A stretch of 64,000 nucleotides of DNA, from contig CAWIHZ010000023.1 of assembly GCA_963835955.1 (NCBI GenBank), positions 124,001-188,000 of the forward strand, written 5' to 3'. Of the stretch, positions 1-8,841 are shown in pieces; position 1 is the first letter of the stretch, and each line of letters opens with the position of its first letter. The DNA is from Roseiarcus sp963835955. GTDB taxonomy: Bacteria > Pseudomonadota > Alphaproteobacteria > Rhizobiales > Beijerinckiaceae. Under the pieces are notes generated by a model. That model had not been told where the DNA came from. It was given only the letters and a program-made list of their open reading frames with translations, and ran no database searches. The position numbers and the translations under genes were made by a program.

Positions 1-624
1 GACCGCAAGGGCCCCAAGCGCCGGATAACGCTTCTCGGCGCCCGCGAACGCGCGCGGGAAGGCGTAGTTCAGTCCCGCCCAGACCTGGAACAGCGACAGA
101 TCGACGGTGGTGAGGGCGTCGCCGACCGCGTGCGCCGGACCTGAGGGATTGTCGGTGAGCGCGCGCTCGAAATAGCCGAGGTATTTTGGCGCGCGATCGG
201 CCAGGAAGACGGAAGAGCGCGCCTTGGCCTCGGTTCTCTGGTCCTCATAGTATCGCCCAGTCGAGATCGGGTGATGGGTATCGTGAACCTCGGCCACGAG
301 GTCAGTGATGGTGAGCTGCAATCCGTGCGCATAGAGGCGCAAGACCTCGCCCTTGGGCGCGAGTCCGAGCTTGGGCGCGAGATGGTGAAGAATATTGGCC
401 ACATGCGAGATGACGATCTCGCCATCGCGCAGGAAAGGCGGGGCGAAAGGCGTAAGCGGGCGGGCGCCGCCCTCGAGCATCGCCGTCAGCGCCCTGACGC
501 CCCCGCCGTTCTTCGACGTCTCGCGCGCGACGTCGGTATAGGCCGCACCCGCCTCTTCGAGCGCGAGGCGGACAAACTCGCCCCGCCCCTGGATGCCCGG
601 CCAATAATAGAGCTCATACGCCAT
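1..624 (-). CDS. Glutathione S-transferase family protein (C-terminus cut by window edge)
   Basis: The open frame runs from an ATG at 624 off the left edge, giving 208 codons without a stop. The N-terminus (MAYELYYWPGIQGRGEFVRL) is the first strand and helix of a thioredoxin-like GST fold, with the usual Tyr-rich start. The middle (GEIVISHVANILHHLAPKLG, about residues 66-85) matches the GST N-domain end, where an acidic/Ser pair binds the glutathione glutamyl group. The later part (DALTTVDLSLFQVWAGL) resembles the all-alpha C-domain. Families of this type conjugate or reduce small electrophiles with glutathione in the cytosol. An AAGGAG Shine-Dalgarno lies just upstream of 624. The subclass and substrate cannot be read from sequence. 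Confidence 0.82.
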   Translation of the reverse strand, partial: MAYELYYWPGIQGRGEFVRLALEEAGAAYTDVARETSKNGGGVRALTAMLEGGARPLTPFAPPFLRDGEIVISHVANILHHLAPKLGLAPKGEVLRLYAHGLQLTITDLVAEVHDTHHPISTGRYYEDQRTEAKARSSVFLADRAPKYLGYFERALTDNPSGPAHAVGDALTTVDLSLFQVWAGLNYAFPRAFAGAEKRYPALGALAV

Positions 625-642
625 TCGTGTCTCCTTAAGTCC

Positions 643-666
643 CCTCTCCCGCTTGCGGGGAGGAGG
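643..666. repeat. Short palindrome between GST and next gene
   Basis: An imperfect inverted repeat (CCTCTCCCGC, TT, then GCGGGGAGG with a bulge) lies between two minus-strand genes. It could be a weak terminator for the upstream gene or one of the palindromic intergenic repeats common in Rhizobiales. No T-tract follows on either strand, so a repeat is the more cautious call. Confidence 0.4.
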
Positions 667-677
667 ATGCTCACGTC

Positions 678-1065
678 TTAAGGCCGCATGCGGTCGGCGG
701 CCTTGGCGTAGCGGCGGGCGTAATCAAGCAACTCGCCGTCGGTCGGATGGTCGCTCGAACTCGACCCCCTCGATATGAGTCATGATCGCGGGATGCCTGT
801 CGGCGATGAATTTGGCGAACTCGTGCTTTTCGCCTCCCGGGCCGACAATGAGAATCGCGCCGGCGTCGGCGATCGCCTCCGCCGCCTTTTCGAAAAACGC
901 GCGGTCTTCGGCGATCCGATGGCCGGTGCGCTTCTCGCCGTGGTGAATGTCCCTGACCGCGTGATCCGGGCGGATGACGGTCTTGTCGGCTTCCTCGACG
1001 TTGAAGTGAAAGATGCGCGCCTGTTTGTGATCGATCCACACGACGGCGTGAAAATGCCCGGGCAT
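678..1065 (-). CDS. 'Translational machinery' family protein, with an apparent +1 frameshift near its end
   Basis: From the ATG at 1065 the protein begins MPGHFHAVVWIDHKQARIFH and continues through FFEKAAEAIADAGAILIVGPG to about residue 100. This is typical of the small alphaproteobacterial family annotated as translational machinery protein, whose fold resembles an eRF1 middle domain; its biochemical role is not established. In the original frame it stops at 724-726 after an unfamiliar tail. Skipping one base near 757-770 restores the family-like ending SSDHPTDGELLDYARRYAKA and a stop at 678-680. The AAAGGAA ribosome site upstream of 1065 is well placed. Either the gene is genuinely shifted or the assembly has a one-base error; there is a run of five C at 765-769. 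Confidence 0.65.
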
Positions 1066-1185
1066 AACGATTTCCTTTCGAAAGTTGCGTTCACTCTCCG
1101 GCGGATCGCCGCTCGCGCAAGCGAACGCGGTCGTCGCCCGGTCCCGCCCTATCGCGCTCCGGGCGGCTGCGCTATGAGGCGCGAC

Positions 1186-2286
1186 ATGGGCAAAAATGGC
1201 AAGCCGGTCGGCGGCTCCGGCGTGGCGACCGCGCCCGACAGGGTCGCCTTCTACGCCATCGGCGAGGATGAGGCGGGGATGCGGCTCGACCGCTGGTTCC
1301 GGCGCCGCTTTCCCGACCTTCCGCAGTCGCACCTGATGAAGATCGTGCGCAAGGGGGAGGTGAGGGTCGACGGCAAGCGCGCCGACGTCTCGACCCGGCT
1401 GGAGGCTGGTCAGAGCGTGCGGGCGCCGCCGCTGCGGCTCTCCGGCGGGGGGACGGCGCCGGCGGCCAGGCGCGCCAACCCGGAGGACCTCGAGGCGATA
1501 CGGGCGATGGTCCTATTCGAGGACCGCGACGTGATCGTGCTCAACAAGCCCCATGGCCTGGCGGTCCAGGGAGGATCGGGCACCACGCGCCATATCGACG
1601 GCATGCTGGAGGCGCTCGCCGGCCGGAACGGCGAGCGCCCGGTTCTGGTTCATCGTCTCGATCGCGACACCTCGGGCGTGCTGCTGGTCGCCAAGTCGCG
1701 AAAAGCTGCGGCCGATCTCGGCGAGGTCTTCCGCTCGCGTCGGGCGCGCAAGATCTATTGGGCGCTGGTCGAAGGCGTGCCTAAGCCCGCGCAGGGTCGG
1801 ATTTCGATGTTTCTCGCCAAGGGCGAGGGCATGGGCGAGGAACGAGCTAGGCGGCCGGGCAGGGCGGACATCGAGCGGATGCGGGTCGCCAGGCACGGAG
1901 ACCCGGAGGCCCAGCATTCGCTGACCTACTACGCCGTCGTTGACAAAGTCGCGCCGCGCCTGGCCTGGCTGTCGATGCGCCCGATCACCGGCCGCACCCA
2001 TCAGCTGCGCGCCCATTGCGAGGCGATCGGTCATCCGATCGTCGGCGATCCGAAATACAATCGGAAGGCGCCGAACGACCCTGCGCGCAACGACCCCCTG
2101 CGCGCCGTTCCGTCAGGCCTCGAGCCCAAGCTTCATCTGTTGGCGCGGCGGCTGGTGCTGCCGCATCCGCGCGGCGGCGTCATCGACGTGACCGCGCCGC
2201 TTCCCGAACATATGAAAAAGAGCTTCGAGATGTTCGGCTTCGACGCCGCCGAGCGCGACCCGATCGAGGACGCGCCCGATGAGTGA
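1186..2286 (+). CDS. RluA/RluC-family pseudouridine synthase
   Basis: 366 residues. An S4-type RNA-binding domain lies at about residues 30-80 (MRLDRWFRRRFPDLPQSHL). The catalytic domain has motif II HRLDRDTSGVLLVAKS at about residue 156, where Asp159 is the expected nucleophile that isomerises uridine in 23S rRNA. The late motif GRTHQLRAHCEAIGHPIVGD is also typical of the family. Family members modify 23S positions 955/2504/2580 or 1911/1915/1917; the S4 domain and length favour an RluC-like enzyme, but the exact site is inferred. I chose ATG 1186 because GAGG sits six bases before it; ATG 1174 in the same frame is possible. The stop overlaps the ATP12 start by 8 bases, so the two genes are translationally coupled. 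Confidence 0.9.
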   Translation: MGKNGKPVGGSGVATAPDRVAFYAIGEDEAGMRLDRWFRRRFPDLPQSHLMKIVRKGEVRVDGKRADVSTRLEAGQSVRAPPLRLSGGGTAPAARRANPEDLEAIRAMVLFEDRDVIVLNKPHGLAVQGGSGTTRHIDGMLEALAGRNGERPVLVHRLDRDTSGVLLVAKSRKAAADLGEVFRSRRARKIYWALVEGVPKPAQGRISMFLAKGEGMGEERARRPGRADIERMRVARHGDPEAQHSLTYYAVVDKVAPRLAWLSMRPITGRTHQLRAHCEAIGHPIVGDPKYNRKAPNDPARNDPLRAVPSGLEPKLHLLARRLVLPHPRGGVIDVTAPLPEHMKKSFEMFGFDAAERDPIEDAPDE

Positions 2287-3040
2287 GGGACCGGGCGATC
2301 CGATGCGCGCGGCCCAGGCCAACATGCGTCGGCCGACGGTTAGACGCTTTTATCGGTCGGTTGAGGTGCGGGAGGACGAGGACGGGCGGCGCATTCTGAC
2401 CCTCGACGGCCGCGGCGCCCGGACGCCCGCCGGCGCCGCGCTTGCCGCGCCGAGCCGCGAGGTGATGCTGCGGGTCGCCGAGGAATGGCGACGGCAGGAG
2501 GAGACGCTCGATTTCGCCGACATGCCGCTGACGCGGCTGCTCAACGCGGCGATCGATGGCGTCGCGGGCGCCATGGCCGAGACGCGGGCCGAGATCGCTC
2601 GCTACGCCGGTTCCGACCTCCTGTGCTACCGCGCCGAGGCGCCGGAGGCGCTGGTTGCGCGTCAGGCGGTGGCCTTCGATCCAGTTCTTCGCTGGGCGGC
2701 CCAGACTTTTGGCGCGCGCTTCGCCGTGACCGCCGGGGTCGTGCATGTGGGGCAGCCGCCGGCGGCGCTCGCGTCGATGCGCGCCGCTCTCGACGCCATC
2801 GAGGACCCGGCGGCGCTGGCGGCCTTGAGCGTGATGACGAGCCTCACCGGCTCCGCATTGCTGGCGCTTGCCGTCGCGCGCGGCTTTTCCGGGCCAGCCG
2901 ACGCCTGGGCGGCTGCGCATCTCGACGAGGATTTCCAGAGCGAGCGATGGGGCGTCGACGCGGAGGCGAGGGCGCGGCGCGAAGCGCGCTGGCGGGACTT
3001 CGAGGCGGCGGCGGAGGTTTTCGCTGCGGCGCGACTTTAG
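2279..3040 (+). CDS. ATP12-family F1-ATPase assembly chaperone
   Basis: 253 residues matching the ATP12 family: MPLTRLLNAAIDGV (about residue 82), then YAGSDLLCYRAEAPEALVA and the late LTGSALLALAVARG helix. In mitochondria Atp12 binds free F1 alpha subunit and prevents its aggregation; bacterial members occur mainly in alphaproteobacteria and are thought to act likewise in the cytosol. The gene overlaps the pseudouridine synthase by 8 bases, an arrangement common in Rhizobiales, and is probably cotranscribed with it. No signal peptide or membrane segment is seen. Family assignment is firm; function in this organism is by homology. Confidence 0.88.
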   Translation: MSEGPGDPMRAAQANMRRPTVRRFYRSVEVREDEDGRRILTLDGRGARTPAGAALAAPSREVMLRVAEEWRRQEETLDFADMPLTRLLNAAIDGVAGAMAETRAEIARYAGSDLLCYRAEAPEALVARQAVAFDPVLRWAAQTFGARFAVTAGVVHVGQPPAALASMRAALDAIEDPAALAALSVMTSLTGSALLALAVARGFSGPADAWAAAHLDEDFQSERWGVDAEARARREARWRDFEAAAEVFAAARL

Positions 3041-3096
3041 CCGCGTTCGCCGAGCGCCGCTCAACGCCGTTATCGACTGCATCCACAAGGCCCCAG

Positions 3097-3143
3097 GCCA
3101 AGGATTTCACCGTCTTCGGCGGCTCCCTTAGCGAGACGCACGC
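3097..3143 (+). pseudogene. 47-base pccB-like fragment
   Basis: This block matches 45 of 47 bases with 4959-5005 inside pccB. It encodes the same peptide (AKDFTVFGGSLSETHA), and both differences are synonymous. Flanking sequence shows no similarity to pccB. The block sits between the ATP12 gene and the MFS gene, in the same orientation as pccB. I read it as a remnant of a duplicated or displaced pccB copy; the functional meaning is unknown. Confidence 0.7.
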
Positions 3144-3156
3144 GCCCGCGCCGAGT

Positions 3157-4467
3157 TCAAGGGAACCGCAAGCCCGCTATCGAGCCGCGGCTGTCGCGGG
3201 CGCCGCTGCGTGAACTCGTTCTCGCTTCCGGGAGCAGGGCTGCGAGCATTCCGAGAAGCGGCAGGAATGAGCAGACCTTGTAGACGAACTCGATGCTCGT
3301 CCAATCGGCCAGGACCCCCAGAAGCGCCGCGCCGAGGCCGCCCAAGCCGAACGCCAAGCCGAAAAACAGGCCCGACACCATTCCGACCCGGTGAGGCGCC
3401 AGCTCCTGAGCAAAGACGACGATCGCCGAGAAGGCCGAGGCGAGGATCATGCCGATGATCGCGCTCAAGACGATGGTGAGGGTCAGGCTCGCATAGGGCA
3501 GGACGAGGGTGAAGGGCAGGATTCCGAGTATCGATCCCCAGATCACCGTCTTGCGGCCGATCCGGTCGCCGACCGGGCCGCCCATCAGGGTTCCGACCGC
3601 GGCCGCGCCGAGGAACACGAAGAGACAGATTTGCGCCGTCCGTTCGGAGACCTGAAAGTGGTGCTGAAGGTAGAAGACGTAGTAGGTCGTGAAGCTCGCG
3701 ATATAGAAGAATTTCGAGAGCATCAGGACGGCGAGGATCGCCATGGCGCGGACGACGCCCCGCGCCGGGCGCTCCGCGCCGCCCGCCGTCGATTCATGCG
3801 AGCGCGGTCTTTCCAGCAGCACGCCTTGGTACCATCGGCCGAGCCGGGTGAGGATCGCCGCGCCGCCGAGCGCGAGCACCGCAAACCAGGCGAGGCGGCC
3901 GCGGCCGCCGGGCAGGACGACAAATGCGACCAGCAGCGGCCCGATCGAGGCGCCGATGTTTCCTCCGACCTGGAAGATCGATTGGGCAAGGCCGTGCGAG
4001 CCGCCCGAAGCCAGACGGGCGAGCCGCGACGATTCCGGGTGGAAGATGGAGGAACCGACGCCCAGCAGCGCCGCGCCCGCGATGAGCGTGGGAAAGTTCG
4101 GCGCGAAGGCCAGCGTGATCAGCGCCGCCATCGAGAAGGCCATTCCCACCGGCAGGGAATAGGGCGCCGGATGTCTGTCGGTAAGAAGTCCGATGAGCGG
4201 CTGAAGAAGGGAGGCGGCAAGCTGGTAGGCGAGCGTAAGAAGGCCGATCTGCCCGAAGCTGAGATCGAAACCGGTCTTGAACACCGGAAAGCTCGCGGTG
4301 AACAGCGACTGCATCGCGTCGTTGAGCAAATGGCAGACGCTTGCGGCCAACAGGACCGGCAGAGCCAGTCCTGCGGGACCGGGGCGGGCGACGGCGGCTC
4401 GAGAGCTGTCGTTCAAAGCTTCTTCCTCACTCGCCGTCCGGACGTTGCGCCGGGAAGCGGAAGCCAC
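3157..4467 (-). CDS. fsr: MFS exporter of the fosmidomycin-resistance (Fsr) type
   Basis: 436 residues with about 12 hydrophobic segments. The N-half motifs SVCHLLNDAMQSLFTASFP, GQIGLLTLAYQLAASLLQP and GSSIFHPESSRLARLASGG are hallmarks of Fsr-type major facilitator proteins. A typical loop motif GGPVGDRIGRKTVIW separates the halves. Family members export fosmidomycin and related compounds by proton antiport across the inner membrane; the native substrate here is unknown. It is transcribed divergently from pccB with 224 bases between. The C-terminal tail after about residue 415 is Arg/Ser-rich and not conserved. Confidence 0.88.
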   Translation of the reverse strand: MASASRRNVRTASEEEALNDSSRAAVARPGPAGLALPVLLAASVCHLLNDAMQSLFTASFPVFKTGFDLSFGQIGLLTLAYQLAASLLQPLIGLLTDRHPAPYSLPVGMAFSMAALITLAFAPNFPTLIAGAALLGVGSSIFHPESSRLARLASGGSHGLAQSIFQVGGNIGASIGPLLVAFVVLPGGRGRLAWFAVLALGGAAILTRLGRWYQGVLLERPRSHESTAGGAERPARGVVRAMAILAVLMLSKFFYIASFTTYYVFYLQHHFQVSERTAQICLFVFLGAAAVGTLMGGPVGDRIGRKTVIWGSILGILPFTLVLPYASLTLTIVLSAIIGMILASAFSAIVVFAQELAPHRVGMVSGLFFGLAFGLGGLGAALLGVLADWTSIEFVYKVCSFLPLLGMLAALLPEARTSSRSGARDSRGSIAGLRFP

Positions 4468-4691
4468 TAGTAAGCCGCCGCCGATTGGCCCGCCACCGCG
4501 TCCAGGCCGCTTTCTTAGCGCAATGTTCCAAGCGCGCGCCGCGCTCGTCTCCGCGCGCCTATTTGCATGCGGATCGCGAATAGGCGACGGCGCGCGTCAT
4601 TTCAATGTAGCACGCACTCGCCGTTCCGGCGCCGCGCGCGGCATGCTATGCCGCGATTGTCCACGCCTCGAACATCCGAGAGCCGCCGCCG

Positions 4692-6224
4692 ATGAAGCCC
4701 ATGCTCGCCCGCCTCGACGCCCGCCGCGAACGCGCCCGCCTCGGCGGCGGCCAGCAGCGCATTTCGGCCCAGCACGCCAAGGGCAAGCTGACGGCGCGGG
4801 AGCGGATCGAACTCTTGCTCGACCACAACTCGTTTGAGGAGTTCGACATGTTCGTCCAGCATCGCTGCGACGATTTCGGCATGGAGGCGACCAAGATTCC
4901 CGGCGACGGCGTGGTGACCGGCTGGGGCACGGTCAACGGCCGCACGACCTATGTTTTCGCCAAGGATTTCACTGTCTTCGGCGGCTCTCTTAGCGAGACG
5001 CACGCCCAGAAGATCACCAAGATTCAGGATATGGCGTTGAAGAACCGGGCGCCGATCGTCGGCCTGTTCGACGCCGGCGGGGCGCGCATCCAGGAAGGCG
5101 TCGCCGCGCTCGGCGGCTATGGCGAGGTCTTTCAGCGCAATGTGTTGGCCTCAGGCGTCATCCCTCAGATTTCATTGATCATGGGACCCTGCGCCGGAGG
5201 CGACGTCTATTCCCCGGCGATGACCGATTTCATCTTCATGGTGCGCGACACCAGCTACATGTTCGTCACTGGCCCGGACGTGGTGAAGACGGTCACCAAC
5301 GAGACCGTGACCGCCGAGGAGCTGGGCGGGGCGCTCGTTCACACCACCCGTTCCTCGATCGCCGACCGCGCCTACGACAACGACGTCGAGGCTCTGCTGC
5401 AGATGCGGCGCCTGATCGACTTCCTGCCGGCCTCCAACCTCGAACGGCCGCCGAAGCTGCCGAGCTTCGACGATCCCGACCGGATCGACCTGTCGCTCGA
5501 CACCCTGATCCCGGACAATCCCAATAAGCCCTATGACATCAAAGAGTTGATCGTCAAAGTTGCGGACGAAGGCGATTTTTTCGAGATTCAGGAGACGCAC
5601 GCCCGTAACATCGTCACCGGCTTCGCCCGCATCGAGGGGACGACGGTCGGGATCGTCGCCAACCAGCCGCTGGCGCTGGCCGGGGTGCTCGACAGCGACG
5701 CGTCGCGAAAGGGAGCGCGGTTCGTGCGCTTCTGCGACTGCTTCAATATCCCGATCGTCACTTTCGTCGACGTGCCGGGTTTCCTGCCGGGCACCGCGCA
5801 GGAATATGGCGGGCTCATCAAGCACGGCGCGAAGCTGCTGTTCGCTTATGCCGAGGCGACGGCGCCCAAGGTCACCGTCATCACCCGCAAGGCTTTTGGC
5901 GGCGCCTACGACGTCATGTCGTCCAAGCACTTGCGCGGCGACATCAATCTGGCCTGGCCGACGGCGCAGATCGCGGTGATGGGCGCCAAGGGAGCGGTCG
6001 AGATCATCTTCAGATCCGACATCAACGATCCGGCCAAGATCGCTGAGAGGACGAAGGAATACGAGGACGCCTTCCTGTCGCCGTTCGTCGCCGCCGAGCG
6101 CGGCTATATCGACGAGGTGATCATGCCGCACTCGACCCGCAAGCGCCTGTCGCGCGTGCTGGCGATGTTGCGCAACAAGAAACTCGAAAATCCGTGGAAG
6201 AAGCACGACAACATTCCGCTGTGA
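4692..6224 (+). CDS. pccB: Propionyl-CoA carboxylase beta chain (carboxyltransferase)
   Basis: 510 residues, the usual length for PccB. Both carboxyltransferase halves are complete: GKLTARERIELLLD near the start, the AKDFTVFGGSLSETHA segment, an acyl-CoA-binding GLFDAGGARIQEGVAALGG region, MGPCAGGDVYSPAMTDFIFM, and in the C-half FVDVPGFLPGTAQEYGG and TRKAFGGAYDVMSSKH. The enzyme moves carboxyl from biotin to propionyl-CoA, giving methylmalonyl-CoA for the succinyl-CoA route, and partners with a biotinylated alpha chain (PccA) that is not in this window. Its own 47-base segment is duplicated at 3097-3143. Confidence 0.96.
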   Translation: MKPMLARLDARRERARLGGGQQRISAQHAKGKLTARERIELLLDHNSFEEFDMFVQHRCDDFGMEATKIPGDGVVTGWGTVNGRTTYVFAKDFTVFGGSLSETHAQKITKIQDMALKNRAPIVGLFDAGGARIQEGVAALGGYGEVFQRNVLASGVIPQISLIMGPCAGGDVYSPAMTDFIFMVRDTSYMFVTGPDVVKTVTNETVTAEELGGALVHTTRSSIADRAYDNDVEALLQMRRLIDFLPASNLERPPKLPSFDDPDRIDLSLDTLIPDNPNKPYDIKELIVKVADEGDFFEIQETHARNIVTGFARIEGTTVGIVANQPLALAGVLDSDASRKGARFVRFCDCFNIPIVTFVDVPGFLPGTAQEYGGLIKHGAKLLFAYAEATAPKVTVITRKAFGGAYDVMSSKHLRGDINLAWPTAQIAVMGAKGAVEIIFRSDINDPAKIAERTKEYEDAFLSPFVAAERGYIDEVIMPHSTRKRLSRVLAMLRNKKLENPWKKHDNIPL

Positions 6225-6241
6225 GGCGAGGCTTCAGGTGG

Positions 6242-6571
6242 TCAATAGATTTCCAGACAGGCGGAATTGTCGCGCCCAAAATCCGCGATCAGCCCAGCGT
6301 GATCTCGCAAGAGCGTCTCGACCGCCGTCGTCGCCTGATTGCCGCACCGGAGCCGGATGACCTTTGGCGGCGGGCCAAGCAGCCCTGCCATCTCCACGAA
6401 ATCGGCATCGAGCGTAACGAGTGCGAATTCGTTCGTCCTCGCATAGTTCCAGATCGCGCGATCGTCCGCACGCTCCAGTCCAAGCAGGCGCACGTGGCTC
6501 GAATCTGGAAACAGATCATTCAATTGACGGCACAGCTTGAAGCTCAAGTTCTCATCGAACAGAAGCTTCAC
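6242..6571 (-). CDS. DUF5615 PIN-like toxin of a type II toxin-antitoxin pair
   Basis: 109 residues beginning MKLLFDENLSFKLCRQLND. The Asp/Glu near the start, the central DDRAIWNYARTNEFALVTLD with its second acidic pair, and a short C-terminus fit the DUF5615 (Mut7-C-like PIN) family, which is generally paired with DUF433 antitoxins and thought to be a ribonuclease. The start overlaps the antitoxin stop as ATGA (6568-6571), so translation is coupled. It lies 17 bases after the pccB stop, in convergent orientation. Activity is inferred from family and context only. Confidence 0.85.
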   Translation of the reverse strand: MKLLFDENLSFKLCRQLNDLFPDSSHVRLLGLERADDRAIWNYARTNEFALVTLDADFVEMAGLLGPPPKVIRLRCGNQATTAVETLLRDHAGLIADFGRDNSACLEIY

Positions 6572-6789
6572 TTGGCGGTGACGATGCGTCGCTCGCGGTC
6601 GGCCGCGTAGGCGAGACAGGCGCGGATGTCCTCCTCGGTCAGTTCCGGATAGTCGGCGAGGATTTCCTGGTGCGACATGCCGGCGGCTAGCCAGCCGAGG
6701 ACGTCAGCGACCGCGATGCGCAAACCGCGAACGGACGGCCGCCCGCCGCGCTTGCCCGGTTCGAAGGTAATGATGCGCTGGTAATTCAT
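6568..6789 (-). CDS. DUF433 antitoxin
   Basis: 73 residues with the DUF433 pattern: GRPSVRGLRIAVADVLGWLA followed by MSHQEILADYPELTEEDIRA, a helix-turn-helix-like DNA-binding fold. Such proteins neutralise DUF5615 partners and probably repress their own promoter. It is the first gene of a two-gene minus-strand operon with the toxin and overlaps it by four bases. The intact frames of both genes suggest the module is functional. Confidence 0.87.
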   Translation of the reverse strand: MNYQRIITFEPGKRGGRPSVRGLRIAVADVLGWLAAGMSHQEILADYPELTEEDIRACLAYAADRERRIVTAK

Positions 6790-7038
6790 GGGCGAAGTTT
6801 CGCGACTGCTTTTGCCAGCATAGCCATCCGGAATGTGATCGTCACCCGCCGAACCAAATTGTCAATGCGGCGGGCGTCGACTCGGCCTCGGTTGGACTCT
6901 CGGGCACGCCGCGGACGGCCCGCTCCGCGCTAACCACGGCGCGCACGAACTGGGAGCGGCTCGGTTGCGAGTCTCGCCGGTATGAGGTTTACGCGGCGTT
7001 GGGGTAGGGTATGCCCGCTTTCGCCAGGAGCGTGGGCC

Positions 7039-8841
7039 ATGGCCAGTCTCGAAACGATCCCCTATCCCGATTCTAAAATCCGCTCGATCCTCGAACGGGT
7101 GCGGACGATCGCCATGGTCGGCGCGTCGCCGAACTGGAATCGGCCGAGCTACTTCGTGATGAAGTATCTGCAGGGGAAGGGCTATCGCGTGATCCCGGTC
7201 AATCCAGCCATCGCCGGCCGGACCCTGCTTGGAGAAGAAGTCCACGCGTCGCTGGGCGACATCCCGGACAAGGTCGATATGGTCGACATGTTCCGTAGCC
7301 CCGACGAAGCGCCCGGCGTTGTCGCCGACGCGATCGCGATCGGCGCCAAGGTCGTGTGGATGCAATTGGGCGTCCGCGACGACGAAGCGGCGGCGACCGC
7401 CGAGGCCGCCGGGATCGAAGTCATCATGAACCGCTGCCCGAAGATCGAATTCGGGCGGCTCGGCGGCGAATTGTCGTGGAGCGGCGTCAACAGCGGCATT
7501 ATGCGCAACCGCCCCCCGGCGCCGCCGCTGCCGCGCCGGATCAAGAGCCGCCCCGCGCCGCCGCGCGACCTCAAATACGGCTTTGAGACCCGGGCGATCC
7601 ATGCCGGCGCGGCGCCCGACCCGACGACCGGCGCGCGCTCGACCCCGATCTATCAGACGACGGCTTACGTGTTCGAGGATGTCGACCATGCCGCCTCGCT
7701 CTTCAATCTCCACAATTTCGGTTACATCTATTCCCGTCTGACCAACCCGACCGTCGCGGTGCTGGAGGAGCGGGTGGCGGCCCTCGAGGGCGGCCGCGCC
7801 GCGGTCGCCGCCGCGTCGGGGCACGCGGCGCAGTTTCTGGTCTTCTTCACGCTGATGGAGCCGGGCGACGAATTCGTCGCCTCGCGCAACCTCTATGGCG
7901 GCTCGCTCACGCAATTCGGGCTGTCGTTCAAGAAGCTCGGCTGGTCCTGCCATTTCGTCGACCCGGCCGAGCCGGAGAATTTCCGCAAGGCGCTGACCCC
8001 GAAGTGCAAGGCGATCTTCATCGAGAACCTCGCCAACCCCGGCGGCATTGTCGTCGACATTGAGCGCGTCGCGGACATTGCGCATGAGGCGGGCGTTCCG
8101 CTGATCGTGGACAACACGCTGGCGACCCCGTACCTGTGCCGACCGATTGAGCACGGCGCCGACATCGTCGTGCATTCAACCACGAAGTTCCTCTCCGGCC
8201 ACGGTAACGCGCTTGGCGGGGTCGTGGTCGAGTCGGGAAAGTTCGACTGGTCGCGGGGCGGCCGCTTTCCGTCGCTGACCGACCCGGAACCGGCCTATCA
8301 CGGCCTCAGGTTCTTCGAGAACTTCGGCGATTTCGCCTTCACGACCAAGGCGCGGGCGGTGGCGCTCCGCGATTTCGGACCCGCGCTCTCGCCGATGAAC
8401 GCCTTTCTCACGATCACGGGCATCGAAACCCTGCACGTGCGGATGGAGCGGCACGTCGAGAACGCGCGGAAGGTCGCTGAATTCCTCGCCCCGCATCCGA
8501 AGGTCGCCTGGGTGTCCTACGCCGGCCTCAAGGACAGCCCGTATTTCGATCTCGCGCGGAAATATCTGCCGAAAGGGGCGGGCGCGGTGTTCACGTTCGG
8601 CGTCAGGGGCGGGTATGAGGCCGGCGTCAGGGTGGTCGAGGCCATGCAGCTATTCTCGCATCTTGCGAACATCGGCGACACGCGAAGCCTGATCCTGCAC
8701 CCGGCCTCGACCACGCATCGCCAATTGACCGACGAGCAGCGAGCGCTGGCCGGCGCCGGGGACGACGTCATTCGCCTGTCGATCGGGTTGGAGACGGCCG
8801 ACGATCTGATCCGCGACCTCGATCAGGCGCTGACGGCGTGA
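7039..8841 (+). CDS. CoA-binding domain fused to O-acetylhomoserine sulfhydrylase
   Basis: 600 residues from an ATG at 7039, preceded by CCAGGAG. Residues about 8-150 are a CoA-binding (YccU/Rossmann-like) domain: VRTIAMVGASPNWNRPSYFV and VIMNRCPKIEFGRL. A Pro/Arg-rich linker of about 25 residues follows. From about residue 179 (KYGFETRAIHAG) the protein is a complete Cys/Met-metabolism PLP enzyme of the O-acetylhomoserine aminocarboxypropyltransferase (MetY) type, with IYQTTAYVFEDVDHA, YSRLTNPTVAVLEER and the PLP lysine Lys383 in HSTTKFLSGHG. MetY makes homocysteine from O-acetylhomoserine and sulfide. In related genomes the two proteins are, to my knowledge, adjacent separate genes; here no stop separates them. 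A lost stop through an indel error cannot be excluded. Confidence 0.88.
   Translation: MASLETIPYPDSKIRSILERVRTIAMVGASPNWNRPSYFVMKYLQGKGYRVIPVNPAIAGRTLLGEEVHASLGDIPDKVDMVDMFRSPDEAPGVVADAIAIGAKVVWMQLGVRDDEAAATAEAAGIEVIMNRCPKIEFGRLGGELSWSGVNSGIMRNRPPAPPLPRRIKSRPAPPRDLKYGFETRAIHAGAAPDPTTGARSTPIYQTTAYVFEDVDHAASLFNLHNFGYIYSRLTNPTVAVLEERVAALEGGRAAVAAASGHAAQFLVFFTLMEPGDEFVASRNLYGGSLTQFGLSFKKLGWSCHFVDPAEPENFRKALTPKCKAIFIENLANPGGIVVDIERVADIAHEAGVPLIVDNTLATPYLCRPIEHGADIVVHSTTKFLSGHGNALGGVVVESGKFDWSRGGRFPSLTDPEPAYHGLRFFENFGDFAFTTKARAVALRDFGPALSPMNAFLTITGIETLHVRMERHVENARKVAEFLAPHPKVAWVSYAGLKDSPYFDLARKYLPKGAGAVFTFGVRGGYEAGVRVVEAMQLFSHLANIGDTRSLILHPASTTHRQLTDEQRALAGAGDDVIRLSIGLETADDLIRDLDQALTA

Noticed and set aside
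6862..7038. Possible SAM-II riboswitch ahead of the MetY fusion
   Set aside because: The conserved SAM-II core was not visible; no other riboswitch pattern seen.
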